Source of the DNA: Jannaschia rubra
Lineage (GTDB): Bacteria; Pseudomonadota; Alphaproteobacteria; Rhodobacterales; Rhodobacteraceae
DNA: 50,384 bases
Assembly (NCBI RefSeq): GCF_001403735.1
Contig: NZ_CXPG01000005.1
Location: 1 to 50,384 of the forward strand
Direction of reading: 5' to 3'
The translations under genes and the position numbers were made by a program. The notes under the pieces are model-generated. The model was not told the DNA's origin. It saw only the letters and a program-made list of their open reading frames with translations, and searched no databases. Shown in pieces: positions 32,996 to 40,665 of this stretch. Every line of letters begins with the position of its first letter. Position 1 is the stretch's first letter.

Positions 32996-33464
32996 GGGTC
33001 GATTGACGCGAATGGAGTGCGATCGGCTGGTCGGGCTATCCGGCCCTCCGGGGGGGGAAGCCTGAACGATGCGTTCCTGGCGTTACCCCAGGTCCCCCGT
33101 CAAGGTCCGCCCTCGTTCCAACCACCCATGACCGCGCTCTGCGATACTTCGCCAAGACGATATCTGACCCCGGACGCAGGCGTCGCGCATAGCCTTTGCC
33201 CGCACCTCCAGCATCGATCGGGAAGCGTCCCCAAGTTCGCGCACCCGGGAGCGGTCGTTTTTCGCCGTCCCGCAGATACATCGGACGCGATCCTTGCCGG
33301 CCTGCTTCCAGCGATGCAGAGGCTGTGGGACGGCTTGCGGACCCGCACCCTTCGACAGCTTGGGCAACGGTCCGTCTTGCAGCGATGAAAGAGATTTCAT
33401 CCAAGTGGACTCGGCAGGCTGACGATGACAAGTCGCGGGAGCCGAACTAGATGCGGAGATCGAG
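32996..33464. other. Intergenic boundary region, no gene recognised
   Basis: About 470 bases separate the catabolic operon from the glycan island. Short open frames on both strands (for example 33017-33388 forward and 33036-33431 reverse) show no family features. Composition is somewhat lower in GC than the operon before it. I see no tRNA, repeat or clear attachment site. The promoter of the glycosyltransferase gene at 33465 should lie at its right end. Confidence 0.5.
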
Positions 33465-34727
33465 ATGAACCTCGAGACCAGCCAAGATCGCCGAGGTGCA
33501 TGGAAGTACCGGCTACACGACCGGTTCTGGAAGCTCGTCGCAAGCAGGGCGCAGAAACCGAAACCCGGCGTGGTGACGGATCCGACGCTCCACGCGGGGG
33601 GACGCCTCGATGCCGACGTGTGCATCGTCACGAACTGCACCTTTCCCGGCGGGAACGCGGTGACCACGCTGACCGAACTCGAAGCCTTCGAGGCCGCCGG
33701 GCTCCGCGTTCTCATCGTCAATTGCAGCATCAAGCGGTCGCGCTGGAAATGGCGGTGGATGTCCGAGCGTTTCCTGCCCTGGCAGGACCGGGTCGTGCCC
33801 GCTCATCATGTCGAGCATCTGACCTGCCGGACCTTGATCGCCCGCGGTCCCCGCATGATGACCACCCGTCTGTTCGAGAAGCTGACGCATCGCATCACGC
33901 CGGACCATGCGATCATGGTGATCAACAACGCGGCCTGGAACGAGGATGGCAGACCCATCTTCGATTGGCCGGATCTGCACCGCCGGGTCGCGGCCCTGCC
34001 CTGGCCGTCGGTCGAACTTTGCCCGCTGAGCCCCCTCATCCGGGCCGAGTCCGACCGCGACCTGGAGGGAACGGACGTGACCTCGCGCCTGTCGCCACGC
34101 GACTGGCCCCCCGTTCTCGACGAGACCGCCTTCGAGTTCGCGCCGCGGCCGAGGCTGACGGCGCCGATCACGATCGGCCGGCACGCGCGGGATCATCCGG
34201 GCAAGTGGCTCGAGGATCCCGACGAGTTGCTTGCGGCCTATCCCGAGGGCGATCCGGACCTGCGGGTCCGTATCCTGGGCGGCGCCGAAGTGGTCGAGAT
34301 GATGCTCGGACGGACCCCGGACGGGTGGGAGGTGCTGCCGTTCGGTCTGGGCGGGGTGCAGGACTATCTTGCGTCGCTCGACGTCTTCGTGAACTTCCCC
34401 TCGCCCGAGCGGCACGAGGCCTTCGGGCGGACCATCGCGGAAGCGGTGCTTTCGGGGCTCCCGGTGATCCTGCCGCCGCGGTTCGAAGCGACGTTCGGGG
34501 ACCTGGGCTTCTACTGCATGCCGGCCGAGGTGCGCGGCGTGATCGAACGGCTTGCCGCCGACGATCCGGGCCGGTTGGCGCATCTTGCGGCCTGTCGTGA
34601 CCTCGCCGCGGAACTCTACGGTCGGGCAAGCCTGGTCCGACGCCTGCGCGACGGCGGCGCTGTCCCGAAGCCGCGCCTGTCCGAAGAGCGCCGGGCCTGG
34701 CGGTCGACGATCCTGCCCCGGCCGTAA
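33465..34727 (+). CDS. GT-B type glycosyltransferase (GT4-like)
   Basis: A 420-residue glycosyltransferase. Residues 40-150 form an N-terminal Rossmann half (DADVCIVTNCTFPGGNAVTTLTEL, LRVLIVNC). The C-terminal half has ITIGRHARDHPGKW with LRVRILGGAEV, then VLPFGLGGVQDYLASLDVFVNFPSPERHEAFGRTIAEA, where the E-x7-E pair of GT4 enzymes binds the nucleotide sugar. Start at 33465 with GGAGAT upstream. It opens a four-gene rightward set with the pyruvyltransferase-like and two GT29-like proteins, so it probably builds the same glycan. Donor and acceptor unknown. Confidence 0.82.
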   Translation: MNLETSQDRRGAWKYRLHDRFWKLVASRAQKPKPGVVTDPTLHAGGRLDADVCIVTNCTFPGGNAVTTLTELEAFEAAGLRVLIVNCSIKRSRWKWRWMSERFLPWQDRVVPAHHVEHLTCRTLIARGPRMMTTRLFEKLTHRITPDHAIMVINNAAWNEDGRPIFDWPDLHRRVAALPWPSVELCPLSPLIRAESDRDLEGTDVTSRLSPRDWPPVLDETAFEFAPRPRLTAPITIGRHARDHPGKWLEDPDELLAAYPEGDPDLRVRILGGAEVVEMMLGRTPDGWEVLPFGLGGVQDYLASLDVFVNFPSPERHEAFGRTIAEAVLSGLPVILPPRFEATFGDLGFYCMPAEVRGVIERLAADDPGRLAHLAACRDLAAELYGRASLVRRLRDGGAVPKPRLSEERRAWRSTILPRP

Positions 34728-34788
34728 GGACGTCGTGCCGGATCCGGCTTCATTGTCGGCCGTCACCGTTTCGGTCTAGGGAGGTTGC

Positions 34789-35778
34789 ATGCGTATCGGT
34801 CTGTTCAACGACACCTCCGTGAGCGGGCATCACGGATGTACCGCCGTGATGACGACGCTGCTGCGCGCGCTTGCGGCGCGGGATGCGGACCCGGTCTGGC
34901 TCTGGCCCGTCGGGGTGCCCTGGCAGCCCCGTGTCCGCTGGCTCGACCGACGGCCGGTCGATGCGATCGTGGTCAACGGCGAAGGGACGATCCACCATTC
35001 CGCCGAGCGCCAGCGGACGCGCGATTTGCTCGAACTGCCGGCCTATGCGCGCAAACGGGGCGTGCCGATCCATTTGCTCAACGCGTCGATCTCCGACCTC
35101 GATGCTCCGGCGATCGAGGCGCTGCGCGGGTTCGACACGATCCACGTCCGGGAGTCGGAAAGTCTCGGTTACCTCTCCGGGCTGGGAATCGCTGCGACGA
35201 TGGTGCCGGACCTGTCGCTCGGCGTGACGTTCGCACCCCCCTCGTCGGAACGTGACGGGATCCTCGTCACCGACAGCGTCCTCAGGGAAACGGCGAAGGC
35301 GCTGAGGACGGTCGCCGCCGAGATCGGGGCCGACCATGCGCGAATGCGGCCGAAGAAGAGAGGCCCCCGCTTGGCCAGGTTGCGTCACCGGCTGGAGGAC
35401 AAGTGGCCGCCGCTGGCCGCGGGGCGGAACTGGCGCCCGCGCTCGGACGTCGATGCCTTCGGTCGGCGCCTTTCGACGGCGGCGCTGGTCCTGACGGGAC
35501 GGTTCCACACCGTCCTGCTGTCCCTGGCGACGTTCACGCCCGTGATCGCCCTGCCGTCCAACACCCGCAAGATCGAGGCGGTGATGGCGGATTCGCTTGG
35601 TCATGAGGGCCGGATGCTGGAACTCGACCTGCTCCGCGATCCGGCCACCATCGAGCGGTTGCGGGCGGGCGTGCCATACGCCGAGGCGGACCGGGCGGCG
35701 ATCCGTCGCTACCTCGAGCAGGCCGAGATGGGGCGCTCGCGGATGTTCGACGACATTCTGCGGCAGGTCGGCAGATGA
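34789..35778 (+). CDS. Polysaccharide pyruvyl transferase family protein
   Basis: A 329-residue protein of the PS_pyruv_trans (CsaB/WcaK) family. MRIGLFNDTSVSGHHGC opens the first domain, FDTIHVRESESLGYL and MVPDLSLGV lie mid-protein, and LVLTGRFHTVLLSLATFTPVIALPS with NTRKIEAVM is the conserved C-terminal motif (R-x-H and K). Family members attach pyruvate ketals to sugars or catalyse other glycosyl-like transfers. ATG at 34789 has GGGAGG upstream. Its stop overlaps the next gene start (ATGA). Confidence 0.83.
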   Translation: MRIGLFNDTSVSGHHGCTAVMTTLLRALAARDADPVWLWPVGVPWQPRVRWLDRRPVDAIVVNGEGTIHHSAERQRTRDLLELPAYARKRGVPIHLLNASISDLDAPAIEALRGFDTIHVRESESLGYLSGLGIAATMVPDLSLGVTFAPPSSERDGILVTDSVLRETAKALRTVAAEIGADHARMRPKKRGPRLARLRHRLEDKWPPLAAGRNWRPRSDVDAFGRRLSTAALVLTGRFHTVLLSLATFTPVIALPSNTRKIEAVMADSLGHEGRMLELDLLRDPATIERLRAGVPYAEADRAAIRRYLEQAEMGRSRMFDDILRQVGR

Positions 35779-36542
35779 GGATCCGGACCCGGCGGATCGA
35801 GGCGGCGGCGAAGCGGTTGCGCGCGCGCCTCCAACTCGTTCCCTGGCTGCCCGGCGGGCCGGATCAGCTTCGGCCGTCCGACTTCCGCGACCTTCGGGTC
35901 ATCGTGATCGGCCCGGCCGAGACGGTGACGGAGGATCTGGAGGGGACGGACGTCGATTCCTACGATGTCGTCGTGCGTCTGAACAACGGCCTCATGCTCT
36001 CGGAGGCGCAGCCGGACGTCCTCGGCCGCCGCACCGACGTCCTCTTTCACAACCTCCGGGAGGAGGGCGAGCGCAGTGCCGGGGCCATCCCCGCTTCCCG
36101 CCTGAACGCGCTCGGCGTCGGCATGGTCGTCTATCCGCACTGGCGCAACCGGCGCCTGCGAGATCTCTATTGGGCGAAGCGAGCCGAGCTGGGGCGCGAC
36201 GGCGGCCCGCCGGTCAGGATCGTCCCCCCGCGGATGACGGACCGGATCCGCCGGGCAATCGGCGACCGACCACCGACCGTCGGGACCTCCGCGGTGATGT
36301 TCTTCCTCGACTGCCCCATCGCCGAACTTGCCATTCACGGTTTCACCTTCTTCGAGACGGCCTATGCGTCGGGCTACAACCCGGCCGTGCGCACCGGCGC
36401 GGAGGCGCGGGCCTGGGTCGATGCCCGCGGGGCGCACGAACCTCTCAGCGAGAAGGCCGCCCTGCGGCGCCGCCTTGAGGCTCCGCATCGGCCAGAGGTC
36501 GTTCTCGGCCGCCACGTGCGCCGCCACCTTTATCAGGATTGA
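35775..36542 (+). CDS. Sialyltransferase (GT29)-like protein, first copy
   Basis: A 255-residue protein. VIVIGPAETVTEDLEGTDVDSYDVVVRLNNG with GRRTDVLFHN resembles the L motif of GT29 sialyltransferases (V-G-x-S / I-D-x-Y-D-x-V-x-R-x-N / G-x-x-T-D). PTVGTSAVMFFLDCPIAELAIHGF resembles the S motif, and GAHEPLSEK the H-x-x-x-x-E (VS) motif. Bacterial GT29-like proteins exist but are rarely characterised; the donor need not be CMP-sialate, and no sialate or Kdo activation gene is nearby. Coupled by ATGA overlap to the pyruvyltransferase-like gene. There is no signal or membrane segment, so it is probably cytoplasmic. Confidence 0.72.
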   Translation: MRIRTRRIEAAAKRLRARLQLVPWLPGGPDQLRPSDFRDLRVIVIGPAETVTEDLEGTDVDSYDVVVRLNNGLMLSEAQPDVLGRRTDVLFHNLREEGERSAGAIPASRLNALGVGMVVYPHWRNRRLRDLYWAKRAELGRDGGPPVRIVPPRMTDRIRRAIGDRPPTVGTSAVMFFLDCPIAELAIHGFTFFETAYASGYNPAVRTGAEARAWVDARGAHEPLSEKAALRRRLEAPHRPEVVLGRHVRRHLYQD

Positions 36543-36573
36543 GCTTGGACCCACATCAGTTGGATATTCCGTA

Positions 36574-37161
36574 TTGACCCCCATCGACGAAACCCGGCTT
36601 TCGGCCGATCTGCGCCGCATCATCGCAGGGCGGCCCGTTTCCCTGGTCGGGAACGCGGCCTCGCTGCTTGCGTCGGGTCACGGGTCCCGCATCGACGCCG
36701 GCTGTGTCGTCCGGCTGAATTCAGGCATCCCCGTCCGGCCGGCGGCCCAGGGTCGGAGGATCGACGTCCATTGCTTCAGCACGCGACCCAGCCTGGAACG
36801 CAACCTGCGCCTCGCGCCGTGGCGCATCAGGTTCAAGCGTGGCTATCTGCGGGGGGCCTATTCCGTCTGGATGAGCGAGGCCGACCGGAGCGAGGCTGCC
36901 GATCCGGACCAGGCCTTCTATCCCCGTCACCTTCGGGAGGACCTGGCGGCAGCGCTGGGGGCGCGTCCCTCCGTCGGTGTCGCCACATTCCACATGCTCT
37001 CGACGCTGACGGACGCAGGGATCCGTATCTTCGGCTTCGACTTCAAGGCGAGCGGGACCTACTACCGGACTAAGGACAACAAGGGCGCCCACGATTGGGC
37101 GGCCGAACGGGACTTCGTACTCGAAGCGGTGGAGCGGAACGGCTGGCAGATTTTCTCCTGA
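36574..37161 (+). CDS. Sialyltransferase (GT29)-like protein, second copy
   Basis: A protein of about 195 residues. VSLVGNAASLLASGHGSRIDAGCVVRLNSG with GRRIDVHCFST is L-motif-like, PSVGVATFHMLSTLTDAGIRIFGFDF is S-motif-like, and KGAHDWAAERDFVLE carries the H-x4-E motif. It shares motif order, not close identity, with the preceding gene, so the two are diverged relatives. TTG at 36574 is the best start: codons before it run into the neighbour's reading space and no ATG or GTG fits. A TTG start with weak Shine-Dalgarno (GTTGGA) suggests low translation. Confidence 0.68.
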   Translation: MTPIDETRLSADLRRIIAGRPVSLVGNAASLLASGHGSRIDAGCVVRLNSGIPVRPAAQGRRIDVHCFSTRPSLERNLRLAPWRIRFKRGYLRGAYSVWMSEADRSEAADPDQAFYPRHLREDLAAALGARPSVGVATFHMLSTLTDAGIRIFGFDFKASGTYYRTKDNKGAHDWAAERDFVLEAVERNGWQIFS

Positions 37162-37171
37162 CCGATCAAGA

Positions 37172-37198
37172 GGCTGCCGGTCGTGTCAACCGGCCGCC
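37172..37198. terminator. Imperfect hairpin between convergent glycan genes
   Basis: GGCTGCCGGT (37172-37181) and ACCGGCCGCC (37189-37198) pair in nine of ten positions around a seven-base loop that contains the stop codon of the leftward gene. Likely a shared terminator for the two converging genes; no T-tract. Confidence 0.45.
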
Positions 37199-38013
37199 AA
37201 GGCTGCCTCTATCCGCCCGCGCAGGTCCTTGACGATGCGGGCCTTCAAATCCGAGATGTCTACGGGCTTCGGTAGCGGCAACTTCGCTGGGCCTGATATG
37301 CGTTCGCGCAGGGTCAACGATGGCAGACGCGGAATACCTGCCTCGTCGATGACGCTCGTGCGCCTTCCGACCGGACCGGTGAACACCACCGGGATTCCCA
37401 TCGCAGCGCAGGGCATCGCACAGTGGATACGCGAGGTCACGACGTATCGTGCGGTCCGCCCGTACGTCCGTACCATTTCGGTCGCATATTCGATTCTAAG
37501 ATCGTTCGGCACGGCAACGAGCCGGTGACTGACATCCCGGATGGCGAGACCTTCGGGGTTGTCGATCTTTCCCACTGGCCGGTTTCTATCCGCTTCCACC
37601 AGGTAGATGGAATCCGCGTTCCGATCTTCGGGAGCGTCGAAGGTTAGCGTCGCGCAATAGGAGAAATAGGCCTCAACGCCGAGCGAGCGGATGAATTCCA
37701 TTGTGGCCTTGTCGCGGCAGCCAATAGGCGCGTGCCGTCGCAGATACTCGACGTTTTGCGCCACGGTCTCGCGCATCCGCTTCTGGACGTGAAAGCCAAA
37801 GAACAACGGTACGATCCGGTCGCTCGGCGGCCAGTTCCGGATTTCGTTCTGGAACCATCCGTTCATGATCAGGAGAGCCCGATCGCCCCGATACGTGTCG
37901 AGATGATCCCGGGGGATAAACAGATCGACGGCAGGAAGGTGTTGCATGACGGCCACCGACTGCACGTCGTCGCCGATGTTGTTTCCGGGCCATGACAGGG
38001 CTGCGATCTTCAT
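37186..38013 (-). CDS. Polysaccharide pyruvyl transferase family protein, low GC
   Basis: A 275-residue protein of the same family as that at 34789 but only distantly similar. SWPGNNIGDDVQSVAVMQHL is the N-terminal motif (N-I-G-D), PIGCRDKATMEFIRSLG and AYFSYCATLTF are central, and RYVVTSRIHCAMPCAAMGIPVVF is the C-terminal R-x-H motif. Two sampled 60-base lines give 55% and 58% GC, clearly below the neighbours, suggesting recent acquisition. It converges with the second GT29-like gene and is followed upstream by the ABC exporter on the same strand with 86 bases between. Probably decorates the same glycan. Confidence 0.8.
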   Translation of the reverse strand: MKIAALSWPGNNIGDDVQSVAVMQHLPAVDLFIPRDHLDTYRGDRALLIMNGWFQNEIRNWPPSDRIVPLFFGFHVQKRMRETVAQNVEYLRRHAPIGCRDKATMEFIRSLGVEAYFSYCATLTFDAPEDRNADSIYLVEADRNRPVGKIDNPEGLAIRDVSHRLVAVPNDLRIEYATEMVRTYGRTARYVVTSRIHCAMPCAAMGIPVVFTGPVGRRTSVIDEAGIPRLPSLTLRERISGPAKLPLPKPVDISDLKARIVKDLRGRIEAALAAG

Positions 38014-38099
38014 CTTTCTCGTCTCCTATTGGCCACGCACGCGCAAAGCTGTCTTACGGTTCGACAAGCCTTTGGTCCATGGTCCGCCCCGGTCGCCCC

Positions 38100-39821
38100 T
38101 CACGTCCCCTCGAACTGCAAGGCGTGCAGGTTTGCGAAGAGGCCGCCGCGGCTGAGAAGTTCGGACTGCGTTCCCTCGTCGTCGACGCGGCCGTGTTCCA
38201 TGGCGACGATCTTGTCGGCGCCGGCGACCGTCGAAAGGCGGTGCGCGATGACGAGGACCGTCCGGCCCCGGGACAGCGTCTCAAGCGCGGCCTGGACCTT
38301 GACCTCCGCCGCGGAGTCGAGCGCCGAGGTCGCCTCGTCGAGGAGCAGGATGGGCGTGTCGCGCAGGATGGCGCGGGCGATCGCGACGCGCTGGCGCTGT
38401 CCGCCCGACAGGTTGGAGCCGCGCGGGCCAGCGCGGGTGTCGAGGCCCGCGGGCATCGCATCGACGAACTCGGCGACGTGGGCCGCCTCGATGGCCGCGC
38501 GCAGCCGGTCCTCAGACACGTCGGTGCGGCCGAGGAGGATGTTCTCGCGGATGGTCTCGTCGAACAGCAGCGCGTCCTGCGTGACCACCGAGAACAGCGA
38601 CCGCAGACCGCCCAGCTCCATCCCCGCGATGTCCTGCCCGCCGATGGTCACGCGGCCGGATTTCGGCTCGACAAGGCGGGTCAGGACGTTGAAGACGGTC
38701 GTCTTCCCGGCACCCGACGGACCCACGAGCGCGGTCGTCCGGCCGGCCTGGGCGGTGAAGTCGAGGCCCCGGAGGATCTCGGACTTGCCGTAGGACAGCC
38801 GCACGTCCTCGAACCGGATCGTCGTGTCGGGCAGGTCCGGGCGGCGCAGGACGGGTTCGGGGCCGGGCAGGGTGGGCCGCATGTCGAGCAGCTGGAACAC
38901 CCGCTCGAGGCTGGCGGCGGCCTTCTGCCATGTCCCGGTGAGCGACGCGAGGCGACGGATCGGCTGGAATGCCAGGGTCATGGCGGCGAAGAAGGACATG
39001 AAGTCGCCTACCGTCTTCTCGCCCGAGATGATCTCGCGTCCGCCGTAGAGCAGGACGCAGAAGAACCCCAGGCCGACGGCGAGGTCGACGAGCCCCGGGA
39101 TCATCGCCGATCCGGCCGCCGATTTGACCTTCGCCGTCACGAACGCATCGGTGAGCGAGACGAACCGGCCGACCTGGTATTGTTCCAGCCCGTTCAGCTT
39201 GACCGGCGTCACGCCGTGAAAGACCTCGTCCAGGCGCGTGGTCCGCGCGGCGGTGATTTCCCGAAGCGCTGCGCTTTTCTTGCGGATGTAGCGTTGCAGC
39301 ACGAAGTTCGGACCGATCAGGAACGGCGCGCCGATCAGGGTGACCAGCGTCCAGACCGGATCGATCAGGATGGCGACGGTCCCCAGTGAAACCAGCCCGA
39401 CGGCATCGCGCCCGGCCCCGAGGATCAGCGCCTGCCAGATGCCCTGGGTCGCGGTCGCGTCGGAGGCCACGCGGGCAATCATCGTTCCGGGCGATGTCGC
39501 CTGAAAGAAGGCGTTGTCCAGCGTCAGCACATGCCGGAGGAGATCCGCCTGCATGTCCGCGGAATTGCGGTTCGAGATCCGTGTGACGATGATCCGCTGC
39601 GCCACGCCGGTGACCGCCCGAAGCGCGAACAGCCCGAAGATCCCCAGGCCGACCCACCAGATTGCATCGGCCTGTCCGCCCACGAAGATACGGTCGAACA
39701 TCGGCTTGAGCAGCCAGGACAGCAGGCCGAGCGTGCTGCCCTCGATGACCATCAAGGTGCCTGCGACCGCGATCATCGGGGCATGACGCCGAAGATAAGT
39801 GCGCCACAGGCGCGCGAACAT
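38100..39821 (-). CDS. MsbA-like ABC exporter (fused permease and ATPase)
   Basis: A 573-residue half-transporter. Residues about 15-310 contain six membrane helices of an ABC type-I exporter. The ATPase has Walker A GPSGAGKTT, Q-loop VTQDALLFDETIRENILLG, signature LSGGQRQRVAIARAI, Walker B ILLLDEATSALD and the H-loop AHRLS. It should work as a homodimer, exporting a lipid-linked sugar or similar amphipath. I chose the ATG at 39821, with GGAGA about ten bases upstream, since the in-frame extension to 40025 shows no homology. Its placement among glycosyltransferases suggests it flips their product across the inner membrane. Confidence 0.9.
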   Translation of the reverse strand: MFARLWRTYLRRHAPMIAVAGTLMVIEGSTLGLLSWLLKPMFDRIFVGGQADAIWWVGLGIFGLFALRAVTGVAQRIIVTRISNRNSADMQADLLRHVLTLDNAFFQATSPGTMIARVASDATATQGIWQALILGAGRDAVGLVSLGTVAILIDPVWTLVTLIGAPFLIGPNFVLQRYIRKKSAALREITAARTTRLDEVFHGVTPVKLNGLEQYQVGRFVSLTDAFVTAKVKSAAGSAMIPGLVDLAVGLGFFCVLLYGGREIISGEKTVGDFMSFFAAMTLAFQPIRRLASLTGTWQKAAASLERVFQLLDMRPTLPGPEPVLRRPDLPDTTIRFEDVRLSYGKSEILRGLDFTAQAGRTTALVGPSGAGKTTVFNVLTRLVEPKSGRVTIGGQDIAGMELGGLRSLFSVVTQDALLFDETIRENILLGRTDVSEDRLRAAIEAAHVAEFVDAMPAGLDTRAGPRGSNLSGGQRQRVAIARAILRDTPILLLDEATSALDSAAEVKVQAALETLSRGRTVLVIAHRLSTVAGADKIVAMEHGRVDDEGTQSELLSRGGLFANLHALQFEGT

Positions 39822-40042
39822 CTCGCCGTCTCCGTACGGCCGGTCCTTCAAACGCTTTCGTTTCGCCAATTCCTGTCCGGTCCCGGAAGCTGTGGTCAGA
39901 ACGGGGCTAGAGGTTTCCGCCTCGCGCGTCCAGTTCTTGCCATGCCCGTTCCGGCCGCGATGCGCCGCCCCGGTCACCGTCGCCGGACTATGCAGCGCGG
40001 AGCAGCATGTTTTCGCCCGCCGCAACGTTGACCGGCCCCCCG

Positions 40043-40480
40043 GACCTGCGCGCGGCGCCGTCCGGTAAGCCTGGACGGCAGCAGACCTTGTCCGACGCGG
40101 CGATCCAGGCCCGTCCGACGATCAAGGTCCTGTCTGGCCTGCCGCCGCGTCAGACGATCGAATGTATCGTGAGTCTTCTGGAGCTTGCCAGCCTCGGCTC
40201 GCCGGTCGCGGAGTTTTCGACGTTCTGCCGCTGTCAGAGGAGGCTGGCCGTGCAATTGCCCCACCGGGGGTCGGGCGGGCCGCTGCTCCTGCTCGTCGAC
40301 AGCACCGGCATCAAGGCCCACCGTCGAAGCCTGGCCGAGACGAGGATGAACTGCGTCAACCTCCCGGGTCCGAGACCGGCCTGCCGCGATTTCGAACGCC
40401 AGACCGCCGAACTTCAGGTCCGCAGCGCGATCCTCGACCGCAGCGCCGCTCTCGGCATCCCCGTCACGCGGCCCATTGGC
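40043..40480 (+). pseudogene. IS5-type transposase remnant with internal deletion
   Basis: The frame encodes LRAAPSGKPGRQ, LSDAAIQARPTIKVLSG, RQTIECIVSLLELASLG, EFSTFCRCQ and LLLLVDSTGIK, which match the N-terminal third of IS5-family transposases up to the first catalytic Asp. It then jumps straight to AHRRSLAETRMNCVNL, RDFERQTAELQVR and ALGIPVTRPIG, the C-terminal end. The middle of roughly 130 residues, with the remaining catalytic Asp and Glu, is missing, yet the frame is preserved. No terminal repeats are evident to me. Non-functional remnant. The flanks, 39822-40042 and 40481-40665, contain no recognised gene. Confidence 0.78.
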
Positions 40481-40665
40481 TGTCATCAGACAGGGAAAGG
40501 GAAGAACGGCCGCCAGGAGATCTACGCAACATGGTCCTCAAGGCGCCATCCGAAGAAGGGTTCGTCCAAGTCGCCTTCGTCATCCTTCAGAACTGGCAAC
40601 CGGATCCCCCCTTCCGCGTTATGGTCTGCCCCTTGCGCGGACGGGCGTGAGGGGGAGGACGATCG

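Noticed and set aside
33017-33431. Possible short gene in the boundary gap, either strand
   Set aside because: Neither translation shows a domain, signal peptide or good ribosome-binding site; overlapping frames on both strands suggest non-coding DNA.
39822-40025. N-terminal extension of the ABC exporter
   Set aside because: No homology and no hydrophobic segment; the ATG at 39821 has a better Shine-Dalgarno and begins the first membrane domain.
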